Shown here in pieces: positions 24,654 through 31,958 of a DNA stretch of 50,113 bases. The notes under the pieces are model-generated. The model saw only the letters and a program-made list of their open reading frames with translations, was not told where the DNA came from and did no database searches. Both the position numbers and the translations under genes were made by a program. Source of the stretch: Halorubrum ezzemoulense DSM 17463 (lineage in GTDB: Archaea > Halobacteriota > Halobacteria > Halobacteriales > Haloferacaceae); assembly GCF_002114285.1 (NCBI RefSeq), contig NZ_NEDJ01000021.1, positions 1 through 50,113 on the forward strand, written 5' to 3'. Position 1 is the stretch's first letter, and every line of letters begins with the position of its first letter.

Positions 24654-25684
24654 GCGAGCCTCCTAACTTGTTGTTTCGCTAGTTTGTAGGCCCGAGCTGT
24701 AACTTCGTTGCCACGGAAGCGAAGATCGAGGTATGATTCAACATCCTCGCCTGCTTCCACCATGTACCGGAAGCGACGAAGTTCGAGTGCGAGTGCCCAC
24801 AAGTTGTGCTTCACAAGAGCATCACGGTCCTTACGGACATCGTCAAGTGTGCGATCCTTACAGACCGGACAAGCACAAGGTAGATATTCAAGATCCTTGA
24901 TATGTCGGAGTTCCTCCCCTCCGAATCCAGGAATCAGGTAGTTCCGGTTACCAGCACTCCGGATAAACGCACTTGAGTCGAAACTGTCCACTCCGCAATA
25001 GAGCAGTAATGGTTGATACACGAGGCCGCCCAATCCGTACGCATGGAGATGCTTATCAGTTGCTCGCCTCGCAGCTAATATCAGTTTTGTGACTTTCTCA
25101 TAGTCGGTCCTGATAGGAACGAGACTACCGAGCGCGTACCCGTCGAATTCACCGTTTTTCTCAAGATATCGAATCCCGTTCTGTATTGTCTCAGGGTCGT
25201 ACCCGTGTACACTAGCGAAAAGTAAGCCGTCGCCGTTATGCGAATCACTCGCGGAAAGTGCCCGCTGTATATTCTCTTCTGCCCGTCGGTCGTTCTCTCG
25301 CTCTCTATTCTCACGCGAAAGTGGAACGTCGACTGTCCCAAGAATATCTGCTTCGATTGCCTGCTGTGTTTCGAGCGATTTCTCTGGGGTGGTGTCTAGT
25401 TCCTCAGAGCGGAAATCAAATCCACCACTATCGGCGAAAATAATGGTAGACTTGGGTACCCCCATCTCACTCCGCAGGGTCTGACCGTCCTGTATTCTGT
25501 CCCACTGTGGTTCGCGCTGACGTATCGACCGAGCGTTAACCATCGCAGTCGAGAGGTCAGGGATCTCATCCGTGTACTCTGGGGTGTTATCGCTTGATCG
25601 CTTCCCGATGTTACGGACTGGAAAGAGAACAGGTGTCTCTAACTCCCCGTGTGGTGTTGATAACGATCGTCGCCTGTACAACAT
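24650..25684 (-). CDS. dpdA: Compact DpdA-like TGT-family transglycosylase, 344 aa
   Basis: A single-domain TGT-fold protein. Visible motifs: I-F-A-D-S-G-G-F (D85-S86-G87-G88, substrate binding), A-D-I-L-G-T-V-D-V-P, G-Y-A-L-G-S-L-V-P, and C-G-V-D-S-F-D-S-S with D233 or D236 as nucleophile candidate. The zinc site is C270-x-C272-x2-C275 with H293. tRNA ArcTGT enzymes are longer and carry C-terminal C1/C2/PUA domains, absent here; viral and island DpdA proteins are similarly compact. It starts an operon with a wHTH protein and an ATPase, and lies beside yhhQ and the que genes, which points to preQ0 insertion into DNA. Leaderless promoter likely. It is clearly different from the 967-residue DpdA. 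Confidence 0.85.
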   Translation of the reverse strand: MLYRRRSLSTPHGELETPVLFPVRNIGKRSSDNTPEYTDEIPDLSTAMVNARSIRQREPQWDRIQDGQTLRSEMGVPKSTIIFADSGGFDFRSEELDTTPEKSLETQQAIEADILGTVDVPLSRENRERENDRRAEENIQRALSASDSHNGDGLLFASVHGYDPETIQNGIRYLEKNGEFDGYALGSLVPIRTDYEKVTKLILAARRATDKHLHAYGLGGLVYQPLLLYCGVDSFDSSAFIRSAGNRNYLIPGFGGEELRHIKDLEYLPCACPVCKDRTLDDVRKDRDALVKHNLWALALELRRFRYMVEAGEDVESYLDLRFRGNEVTARAYKLAKQQVRRLA

Positions 25685-25711
25685 ATGACGAGCTGCGGTA
25701 AGCTCAGCTGT

Positions 25712-25722
25712 AACTTATATCT
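25712..25722 (-). promoter_or_regulatory. TATA-like element for the compact dpdA operon
   Basis: On the minus strand AAGATATAAGT lies about 28-38 bases before the ATG at 25684, suiting an almost leaderless transcript. The rest of 25685-25934 is AT-rich and I see no gene in it. Confidence 0.5.
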
Positions 25723-25934
25723 TTTCCCGACTAGAATGTATGAAGACCGCATTCGGTCCACGAAAGTAGAAATATACCTATCCCGATAATATTAATCTGC
25801 TATTTATGTAGCCTGTAGTGTCGAGTATATTTGCTATTTATTACACCATGTCGAACACGCTTCTCGAGCACTATACTCGATATTCTGCTTTGATACAGCA
25901 TCGGAGATTGGTCTTCATTCAGCACAGATTACAT

Positions 25935-26594
25935 CTAAGCCGGCCGCTCCACGAACTCCGTAACGGCGTAGAACGGGAGCGTATCAATCAGCGCGACAAG
26001 CAGTTTCACGATGTACTGCCCAGCAACGATCGACACGAGCGCCCAACCCCACGTCGGGTCCCCGCCAAGGCCGAGTGCCGGAAAGATAGCGAAGCCGAGC
26101 GTGATGAACACGACTGTGTCCACGGCTTGACTAATTGCCGTGGAACCGCAGTTCCGGATCCAGCGATGCCGACCGCCGGTGCGACTCTTCAGATTAGCGA
26201 AGAGTCGGACGTCGAGATGTTGGGCAGCGGCAAGCGCTACGACGGAGGCGAGGATAATCGAGGCGGAACCACCAAGCGTCGAGACGAACGCTTCCTGGCC
26301 GCCGTAGAACGGCGCAGACGGCATCCAAATGGCGAGGAACACGAGCGCATACGCGATGACGAGCGTGACGACGGTTCCGTTGACCACGGTCGCAGCGTAC
26401 TCTTTCCCGTGGTACTCGACGAGCAGGTCTGAAGCGAGGTACGCGACACCGAACGCAACGAACCCGGCAGGGACGGCGACGCCGCCAAGTCCGGGGAGTT
26501 CAATCCACGTAAGTTTCGCTGCGAGGACGTTTGCGAGGACGATTGAGCCGGCGAACACGGCAGTGAAGATCGCACGAGTGTCTTCAGTCTGCAT
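25935..26594 (-). CDS. yhhQ: YhhQ/VUT-family queuosine-precursor transporter, 219 aa
   Basis: A polytopic membrane protein with about six hydrophobic segments and the family pattern: A-G-S-I-V-L-A-N-V-L-A-A-K early, G-F-V-A-F-G-V-A-Y-L-A-S-D-L-L-V-E-Y, and R-N-C-G-S-T-A-I-S-Q-A-V-D-T. COG1738 members such as E. coli YhhQ import preQ0/preQ1. I use the ATG at 26594; a TTG just before is less likely. It is divergent from the intact queD-queE-queC set and upstream of the compact dpdA on the same strand, so it probably feeds 7-deazaguanine precursor to the DNA-modifying enzyme. Transport of preQ0 is family knowledge; use here is inference. Confidence 0.88.
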   Translation of the reverse strand: MQTEDTRAIFTAVFAGSIVLANVLAAKLTWIELPGLGGVAVPAGFVAFGVAYLASDLLVEYHGKEYAATVVNGTVVTLVIAYALVFLAIWMPSAPFYGGQEAFVSTLGGSASIILASVVALAAAQHLDVRLFANLKSRTGGRHRWIRNCGSTAISQAVDTVVFITLGFAIFPALGLGGDPTWGWALVSIVAGQYIVKLLVALIDTLPFYAVTEFVERPA

Positions 26595-26745
26595 CAACTG
26601 TCATCACCGTCAGTGACCATACAATTGCGTGCGGTGCTATGCTGCGGCCCGGCTGGAGATGATGCCAGTGGGCGACGAGAGAGTCGATGGAGAGACGATT
26701 GTGAGTGGTGCTGCCGTTCCATCGGTGGGGTATCGAAACTCAATA

Positions 26746-26753
26746 TTTATATA
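26746..26753 (+). promoter_or_regulatory. TATA box of the intact queD operon
   Basis: TTTATATA lies 22-29 bases before the ATG of queD at 26775, flanked by a further AT-rich repeat-like stretch (AATATT twice). This fits a leaderless haloarchaeal promoter. No riboswitch-like fold is evident between yhhQ and queD. Confidence 0.6.
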
Positions 26754-26774
26754 TTCCCCGAATATTCTTCGAGT

Positions 26775-27236
26775 ATGGCTCGGAGTATATCAAGAGACGA
26801 ATCCGAAGCAGATGTGCTTCAGGAAGCAGGCCAACGAACACTCCAAATCGGAGACGACAACCCTATCCGAATTAGCTCGGGCCATCGAATCCTCCACCAC
26901 GACGGGAAGTGCTCGCGGCCACACGGGCACAACTACGAGATCACCGTCGAAGTGACCGGGGAACTCACCGAGGAGGGGTGGGTCGTCGACAAAGGCGACG
27001 TCACGGACGTCATCGACGCGTGGGACCACCGGTTCCTCGTCGAAGAGGGCGATCCGCTCGTCGACGCGTTCGAAGCGTCCGGCGACGGCGACGCGCTCGT
27101 CGTCTTGGAGCACCCGCCGACGGCGGAGGTGATGAGCGTCCTCCTCGAACAACGCATGCTCGATACATTCCCGGACACCGTCTCGGACGTGTCGGTGTCG
27201 GTGAGCGAAACCGGTGAGCTCTGTGCGAGTTACTGA
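26775..27236 (+). CDS. queD: QueD, 6-carboxy-tetrahydropterin synthase, 153 aa
   Basis: Converts dihydroneopterin triphosphate to 6-carboxytetrahydropterin in preQ0 synthesis. Zinc ligands and catalytic residues are intact: S-S-G-H-R-I-L, then the nucleophile region K-C-S-R-P-H-G-H-N-Y with both histidines, D-K-G-D-V-T-D-V and W-D-H-R-F-L, and the E-H-P-P-T-A-E-V motif near the end. Length is normal for haloarchaeal QueD. The TGA overlaps the queE ATG by one base. Compare copy 1 (18300-18776), where HGH and the start are lost. Confidence 0.93.
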   Translation: MARSISRDESEADVLQEAGQRTLQIGDDNPIRISSGHRILHHDGKCSRPHGHNYEITVEVTGELTEEGWVVDKGDVTDVIDAWDHRFLVEEGDPLVDAFEASGDGDALVVLEHPPTAEVMSVLLEQRMLDTFPDTVSDVSVSVSETGELCASY

Positions 27237-28012
27237 TGCCGGTCGCTAGCGATATCGAGGAGCCCGCAACAGACGCTGACACGACTGGTGAGGGCCTCCC
27301 GATCAACGAGGTGTTCTACTCGTTACAGGGCGAGGGAACGCTCGCAGGCGTCCCCTCCGTCTTCGTACGGACCTCTGGGTGTAACCTGCGGTGTTGGTTC
27401 TGTGATTCGTACCATACCTCGTGGGAGCCGACCGGGGCGTGGCGCGACGTCGACTCTATCGTGGAGGAAATACAGTCCCACGAACAGGCTGGCCACGTCG
27501 TGCTCACAGGTGGGGAACCACTCATCCACGAGGAGTCAGTCGAGCTCTTAGAACGGCTTGACGCAGGGGGGTATCACACGACGGTGGAGACGAACGGGAC
27601 GATCCATCGGGACGCACCGATCGATCTGGCAAGTATCAGCCCAAAGTTGGCGAGCAGCACGCCGACACCGGAGCGTGACCCGAAAGGAGAGGGCGAGTGG
27701 GAAGAGAAACACGAACAGAACCGGATCGACATGGATGCGTTGTCCCAGATGGTCGACAACTACGAGACCCAACTCAAGTTCGTCGTGACCGACGAGTCGG
27801 ACCTCCTGGAGATCACGGACCTGGTTGATCGAGTGCGAGAAGCGACGGTGACGACCGTCGCCGATGATGACGTGTTGTTGATGCCGGAGGGCATGACGCG
27901 CGAGCAACTCGACGGGACGCGAAGCGAGGTCGCTGAACTGGCGATGGAGTACGGCTACCGGTACACGCCGCGCCTCCACGTGGACCTATGGAACGACGCA
28001 CCGGGAACATGA
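27236..28012 (+). CDS. queE: QueE, 7-carboxy-7-deazaguanine synthase, 258 aa
   Basis: A radical SAM enzyme making CDG from carboxytetrahydropterin. The cluster motif is complete: C49-x3-C53-x2-C56 in S-G-C-N-L-R-C-W-F-C-D-S. The glycine-rich SAM-binding motif T-G-G-E-P-L-I-H and the P-K-L-A-S-S-T block are present. It is about 60-70% similar by eye to copy 1 over its full length but keeps all three cysteines. It overlaps queD upstream, and a short 28-codon frame begins over its stop (28009). Confidence 0.93.
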   Translation: MPVASDIEEPATDADTTGEGLPINEVFYSLQGEGTLAGVPSVFVRTSGCNLRCWFCDSYHTSWEPTGAWRDVDSIVEEIQSHEQAGHVVLTGGEPLIHEESVELLERLDAGGYHTTVETNGTIHRDAPIDLASISPKLASSTPTPERDPKGEGEWEEKHEQNRIDMDALSQMVDNYETQLKFVVTDESDLLEITDLVDRVREATVTTVADDDVLLMPEGMTREQLDGTRSEVAELAMEYGYRYTPRLHVDLWNDAPGT

Positions 28013-28095
28013 GCACGTCACTCTCAGACGCCGGTCGGAAGAGCGAGGTGCGCGAGTGCGGTGTGGTGAACAGAGCGATAATCAATTCGACATAA
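28009..28095 (+). other. 28-codon ORF in the place where folE sits in the other que operon
   Basis: An ATG overlaps the queE TGA in an ATGA junction and opens a 28-codon frame ending TAA at 28093-28095, ten bases before queC. In the decayed operon this slot between queE and queC holds folE. The peptide (MSTSLSDAGRKSEVREC...) shows no clear FolE similarity, so it may be the scar of a folE deletion, a small peptide gene, or chance. Confidence 0.3.
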
Positions 28096-28105
28096 CTGAG
28101 CAGAT

Positions 28106-28795
28106 ATGAGCAACAAAAGCGCGGTGATTCTGGTGTCTGGCGGGATGGATAGTGCGACGGCCGTCTACGAGGCGATCGAGCGGGGGTACGAGCCGTACTT
28201 CCTCCACACGTCGTACGGGCAGCGAACTGAAGACAAGGAGTACGAGTGTGCGAAAGCGCTTGCTGAGGAAGTTGACGCGGCTGACTTTCTCCATATCGAG
28301 ACGGGGCACCTCTCGCAGATCGGGGCATCGAGTCTGACGGACGAAGAGATGGATGTGGCTGACGCGGATATGGAGAGCGACGAGATTCCGACATCGTACG
28401 TCCCCTTCCGGAACGCGAACCTGTTGTCGATGGCGACGTCGTACGCAGAGGCGACTGATTCGGAGGCGCTGTTCATTGGGGCGCACTCTGAGGACTTCTC
28501 CGGGTATCCCGACTGTCGCCCCGCCTTTTTCGACGCCTTTCAGAACGTGATCGACGTCGGGACGAAACCAGAGACAGAGATTGAGTTGAAAGCGCCGTTC
28601 GTTGAGTGGTCGAAGACGGAGATCGCCGAGCGGGGGTTAGAACTTGGTGTGCCGTACGACATCACATGGTCGTGCTACCGCGACGAGGAGCCGGCCTGTG
28701 GGACGTGTGATGCGTGTGCGTTCCGCTTAGAGGCGTTCCGGAATGCCGGGTCACGCGATCCGATCGCGTATGCTGAGCGGCCGGAGTTCTCGTAA
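28106..28795 (+). CDS. queC: QueC, 7-cyano-7-deazaguanine (preQ0) synthase, 229 aa
   Basis: The ATP-dependent last step to preQ0. The PP-loop motif S-G-G-M-D-S-A-T is intact near residue 12, followed by H-T-S-Y-G-Q-R, Y-V-P-F-R-N-A-N-L-L and G-A-H-S-E-D-F-S-G-Y-P-D-C. The zinc cysteines are all present: S-C-Y-R-D-E-E-P-A-C-G-T-C-D-A-C. Length is normal. It ends the operon; 28796-28841 is a short gap before a convergent gene. It is the intact counterpart of the broken copy at 16227-16921. Confidence 0.93.
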   Translation: MSNKSAVILVSGGMDSATAVYEAIERGYEPYFLHTSYGQRTEDKEYECAKALAEEVDAADFLHIETGHLSQIGASSLTDEEMDVADADMESDEIPTSYVPFRNANLLSMATSYAEATDSEALFIGAHSEDFSGYPDCRPAFFDAFQNVIDVGTKPETEIELKAPFVEWSKTEIAERGLELGVPYDITWSCYRDEEPACGTCDACAFRLEAFRNAGSRDPIAYAERPEFS

Positions 28796-28841
28796 CGCTT
28801 CTATTCAAACGACGTAGGAAAACTAGCTCGGCCTGCTGGGG

Positions 28842-29171
28842 CTAAGCTTCGTCGGTGATGTCACCTGTAAACTCATCTTCGCCGTTAAGCCGTCCCGCAA
28901 CTCCATTCATCGCATAGATAAGCGTCGCTGCGACGTCGAACGCTTCTTCTCGTGATAGCCGAGATATCGGCCGTGTTACGAATTCCTCACCATCCGTATT
29001 CACGCCGGTGATCGGGGTGACAGAATAGTCGTCATCGCCCATTGTGCCGTCAAGACGGACGAGAATTGATTCATCATCATCGGATCTCCACTCAATGTAG
29101 TACTCGTCGTGAATCTCCTCACTCCATCCTGAAGGATAGTAATCAAGGACCTCAGTTTCACTTTCAGGCAT
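28842..29171 (-). CDS. Hypothetical acidic haloarchaeal protein, 109 aa
   Basis: Strongly acidic, strand-rich N-terminus (W-S-E-E-I-H-D-E-Y-Y-I-E-W) and one helix near residues 75-95 (R-E-E-A-F-D-V-A-A-T-L-I-Y-A-M). Composition and length fit a real haloarchaeal gene. I do not recognise a family. It is convergent with queC and separate from the que operon. Confidence 0.6.
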   Translation of the reverse strand: MPESETEVLDYYPSGWSEEIHDEYYIEWRSDDDESILVRLDGTMGDDDYSVTPITGVNTDGEEFVTRPISRLSREEAFDVAATLIYAMNGVAGRLNGEDEFTGDITDEA

Positions 29172-29416
29172 TGTGTATATCAGAGTATCATACCCACTTA
29201 CGATTAAAAATATGTGTTCTGTACTTCAGTTGGGGTGCCCCAGAAAATCAAGTCAAACGAATCACTTGAAAACGTGGGTTTGTCAGGGTGCTCAATGGTT
29301 ATCATATCAAATATGTCTCAGGTACTGAAAGCGGGATTACGTGATGTAACGATCAGTTAGGCGCATCCGATTTACTGGCCGACACTATGAAGATATTCCT
29401 CTGCGAATACGAGGGT

Positions 29417-29599
29417 ATGCCAAAGGTTAGCGTCGAGATCCCCCAAGAACTGCTTGATGACCTCGATGAACACGTCGGTGACGAGGGAAAATTCGTCAAT
29501 CGAAGCGATGCGGTTCGAGCATCAATCCGAAAGACACTCGATATGCTTGATGAGATAGATAGACGGCACGGACGGGCCGAAACTGATGAAGTAGAGTAG
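29417..29599 (+). CDS. Ribbon-helix-helix (CopG/NikR-like) DNA-binding protein, 60 aa
   Basis: I prefer the internal ATG at 29417 because M-P-K-V-S-V-E-I-P is the usual start of haloarchaeal RHH proteins; an upstream ATG at 29387 adds ten residues. The fold reads strand V-S-V-E-I-P, helix E-L-L-D-D-L-D-E-H-V, then N-R-S-D-A-V-R-A-S-I-R-K-T-L as the second helix. Such proteins bind DNA as dimers and often autoregulate or act in plasmid partition. Five bases after its stop begins the first copy of the spaced palindrome (29604-29646), a candidate binding site. Confidence 0.82.
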   Translation: MPKVSVEIPQELLDDLDEHVGDEGKFVNRSDAVRASIRKTLDMLDEIDRRHGRAETDEVE

Positions 29600-29603
29600 T
29601 CGA

Positions 29604-29646
29604 TTTAACCTACAATAGCTCGAAATATCCCCAGTTGTTGGTTAAA
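29604..29646. repeat. Spaced palindrome, copy A
   Basis: TTTAACCTACAA (29604-29615) and TTGTTGGTTAAA (29635-29646), an inverted repeat with one mismatch and a 19-base spacer. Four other copies lie at 32660, 40720, 45833 and 48367. It sits between the RHH gene and the convergent glycohydrolase gene. Confidence 0.8.
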
Positions 29647-29655
29647 GGTTCTAAA

Positions 29656-30636
29656 TTAGGCTTGTAAATCAAATTGGCCACTGGAAAGTTTCTCTACGAC
29701 TGACTCAGGAAGCGAGATTTCCATCGTATCGAGTTGCTGGCCCAATTCTCTGATTTCAGCCGTCTCATCGATTGCCTGGAGCCAGCGATCAGGAAGTTCG
29801 GACGCGCCAAACCGTGCCCCCGCAACAGCCCCAGCAACGGCCGCAATCGTATCTGTATCACCACCCAACATTACCGCATCGACGATGGCACCCTCCGCAC
29901 TCTCAGCAGTCAGTCCGTGGTAGAGTCCCGCTTGAAGTGTTGTGACGACATAACCCGAATTAGCGAGTTCAAGATCTGCCGGAGACTCAGACCCTTCCAC
30001 AATTGCCTGAACAGCTTCACACGCACTCTGGAGTTCAGCAGGCCCATTCTCTGCGAGATCAAGCGCGGACGCAAGCGGCTGGTCCGTACCGGTAAGCAGG
30101 CCAGCAAGCGTCCCATTCAGGATAACACATCCCCACTGACAGCGCGGGTCGGCGTGCGTGATAACCGAGGAAGCACGACTCGCAGTCACGAGTGCATCGG
30201 ACTCACCAGCAAACGCGATCCCGTACGGGGCACATCGCATGACGCTGCCGTTGCCCGCATTGGATCCCTCTGGGAGGTGTTTCCACTCATCGATCCCAGC
30301 CTCATCCCACGCGTCACCATCTCGGAGTCGCCTGAGGACTGTGCTAGTGAGTAGTCCAATGTCGAACGGGTCTGATTGATACCACTCGACGAATCGGTCT
30401 GCGACGTCAACGGGATCGAAGTGGCCCGAATCAGCGAGGCTTCGAGCCACACACAACGCCATCTCGGTATCGTCCGTGATCGTGCCAGCAGGTTGGCCAT
30501 GCGTCCCATTGGCCAGCATGTCCATGACGGGGCCGTGCCGTTGCTGAATTGAGGCTGATTGCTGGAACTCCACCGGACGACCGAGGGCGTCGCCACAGGC
30601 GAGTCCCAAAAGAACACCTACCGCTGAGTCATCCAT
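29656..30636 (-). CDS. ADP-ribosylglycohydrolase (DraG/ARH) family protein, 326 aa
   Basis: Removes ADP-ribose from modified proteins or nucleic acids. The family motifs are complete: N-terminal G-L-A-C-G-D-A-L-G-R-P-V-E, metal-binding T-D-D-T-E-M near residue 54, G-N-G-S-V-M-R in the middle and G-G-D-T-D-T near residue 258. All-helical with normal family length. No ADP-ribosyltransferase partner is seen beside it. It may be a stand-alone repair or antitoxin-like enzyme; the target cannot be told from sequence. Confidence 0.9.
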   Translation of the reverse strand: MDDSAVGVLLGLACGDALGRPVEFQQSASIQQRHGPVMDMLANGTHGQPAGTITDDTEMALCVARSLADSGHFDPVDVADRFVEWYQSDPFDIGLLTSTVLRRLRDGDAWDEAGIDEWKHLPEGSNAGNGSVMRCAPYGIAFAGESDALVTASRASSVITHADPRCQWGCVILNGTLAGLLTGTDQPLASALDLAENGPAELQSACEAVQAIVEGSESPADLELANSGYVVTTLQAGLYHGLTAESAEGAIVDAVMLGGDTDTIAAVAGAVAGARFGASELPDRWLQAIDETAEIRELGQQLDTMEISLPESVVEKLSSGQFDLQA

Positions 30637-30769
30637 ACGACAGTGGATACGGCGAAGCGCAATAGTAGTTGGATGTGGGTGGCTTTATGGAAGCACTCAA
30701 CAGGTGCAAAAAATGACTTGCTGTGATTACAGGGTACATCCTTTTCAGCAATGCCGGTAATGAAACCGT

Positions 30770-30940
30770 ATGAGAGCTTCACGTAAGGAAGACAAGATGT
30801 GGCACTTCACTGAACCAGATTACTGCGGGTGGGCACAGACCTTTACAGAGGAGGATTCGTTTGAGGAGACAATTGAGGTCTCATCGGTAAATGAGGTCGA
30901 CGATTTTTGTGGAATGTGCCGGGAACGACGCGAGAAATAA
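30770..30940 (+). CDS. Small CxxC protein, 56 aa
   Basis: A short gene with ATG at 30770 (a second ATG at 30797 would remove nine residues) and TAA at 30938-30940. It contains Y-C-G-W near the start and F-C-G-M-C-R at the end, the look of a small haloarchaeal zinc-finger-type protein with few metal ligands. Acidic middle. I do not recognise a named family. It stands alone between the glycohydrolase and the CBS-domain gene. Confidence 0.5.
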   Translation: MRASRKEDKMWHFTEPDYCGWAQTFTEEDSFEETIEVSSVNEVDDFCGMCRERREK

Positions 30941-30991
30941 GCAATACTCAGCGAACGGCTGTCTCCGCCGGTTTTGGATTTGAAAATATAT

Positions 30992-31004
30992 TTTCAACAG
31001 AGCC
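30992..31004 (-). repeat. Solo copy of the GGCTCTGTTGAAA end motif
   Basis: TTTCAACAGAGCC, the reverse complement of the first 13 bases of the inverted repeats at 32769 and 39169. It lies just beyond the 3' end of the CBS-domain gene. I found no partner in the correct orientation and spacing nearby, so it may be a leftover end of an insertion element or chance. Confidence 0.35.
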
Positions 31005-31022
31005 ACGTGGCTGGTTCGAGGA

Positions 31023-31844
31023 CTACTCAGCGGCGGTCGGCGGAGCATACCCACCGTCCTGTAGGCTGGTCAGAATCTGCTCGATGTCCTCAAGGAGTGT
31101 ATACAGGTTCTCAGTCGTGCGGCCACTACTCAAAAACTGGTCACTGTCCGTGTTCTCGACAAGTAGATTAGCGTGGGCGACATCGTTCCGGAGTTCCGTA
31201 ATATCGTGAAGCCGCGACTGCGCCTCACCTGTCGTTGAAAATCCGCACTCTTGCCAACAGGCGTCGACGCTCGACACGATTGTACTGAGTGTCGAAAATT
31301 GGGCGTAGTGGATCTCTGATAATTCCACGTTGGCCGCTTTGGCATCCGCATACCGGGCTTCGATACCATCGATTTCGTCGGTACTCACAGGAGTCTGCTT
31401 CCAATCGGGGACCTCCGCCGAGATGACCTCTCGCAAATGTTCTTCCAGGTATGTGATCCTATCGAAGAGATACATCCGCGCAGGGGGTGTGTTTAGATCT
31501 GCACGCGTCAGAATTCCGGTGATCCGGTTGTGGCCCCCAAGGAAATAGACCGGCTCCTCGATTAACGCCGCGAGACTCTCCGCGAACGACGTGTCACCGC
31601 TAATCATGTAGTCAATGGTAAGCGGCGTGAGGGCCGCCTCAAGCGTGTCACCAGTATCGTCGGTGTCGACGTCATCTTCGTGGATGAATCCAACTGGGTC
31701 GCCGTCCCGATCAACTGGCGCCGCATCGTAGCCGTTCGTCACGAGCCACTCAGCAGCAGCATCCGGTGCGGTATCGTACGAAACATGTTCAACAGAGCCA
31801 GTTGCGAGTTCTGCCGCGGTGCTCTCGTACAGGGTTCGAGCCAC
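31023..31844 (-). CDS. CBS-domain pair protein with HEPN-like C-terminus, about 273 aa
   Basis: The open frame runs further upstream but overlaps a divergent gene; the GTG at 31844 (M-A-R-T-L-Y-E-S) is my choice, with an AT-rich element about 28 bases before it. TTG 31919 or ATG 31973 are alternatives. Residues about 25-140 form two CBS-like repeats (V-T-N-G-Y-D-A-A-P-V-D-R-D-G-D-P-V-G-F-I; V-Y-F-L-G-G-H-N-R-I-T-G-I-L-T), which usually sense adenosine nucleotides. Near the C-terminus L-R-N-D-V-A-H fits the R-x4-H motif of HEPN RNases. A nucleotide-gated RNase or toxin is an inference; the HEPN call rests on one motif. Confidence 0.65.
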   Translation of the reverse strand: MARTLYESTAAELATGSVEHVSYDTAPDAAAEWLVTNGYDAAPVDRDGDPVGFIHEDDVDTDDTGDTLEAALTPLTIDYMISGDTSFAESLAALIEEPVYFLGGHNRITGILTRADLNTPPARMYLFDRITYLEEHLREVISAEVPDWKQTPVSTDEIDGIEARYADAKAANVELSEIHYAQFSTLSTIVSSVDACWQECGFSTTGEAQSRLHDITELRNDVAHANLLVENTDSDQFLSSGRTTENLYTLLEDIEQILTSLQDGGYAPPTAAE

Positions 31845-31958
31845 ATACAGCGGTGAAACGGGGTGAATAATCAAGCTACGGGCTGCCCGAGTCGCATAGC
31901 TTGGTATTGCTTGGCGCCGCAATATTAATGTCTTTAGAGCATATAGAAGAAGTTGATT

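Noticed and set aside
24650-25684. The compact transglycosylase as a tRNA archaeosine TGT
   Set aside because: It lacks the C-terminal C1/C2/PUA part expected of archaeal tRNA enzymes and is in an operon with an ATPase and wHTH protein; not fully excluded without a tree.
25818-26432. A 204-codon plus-strand frame opposite yhhQ
   Set aside because: Arg/Glu/His-rich antisense shadow; the minus-strand frame has clear membrane segments and family motifs.
26595-26774. A preQ1/preQ0 riboswitch between yhhQ and queD
   Set aside because: No suitable hairpin-pseudoknot pattern; the TATA box lies within 30 bases of the start, leaving no leader.
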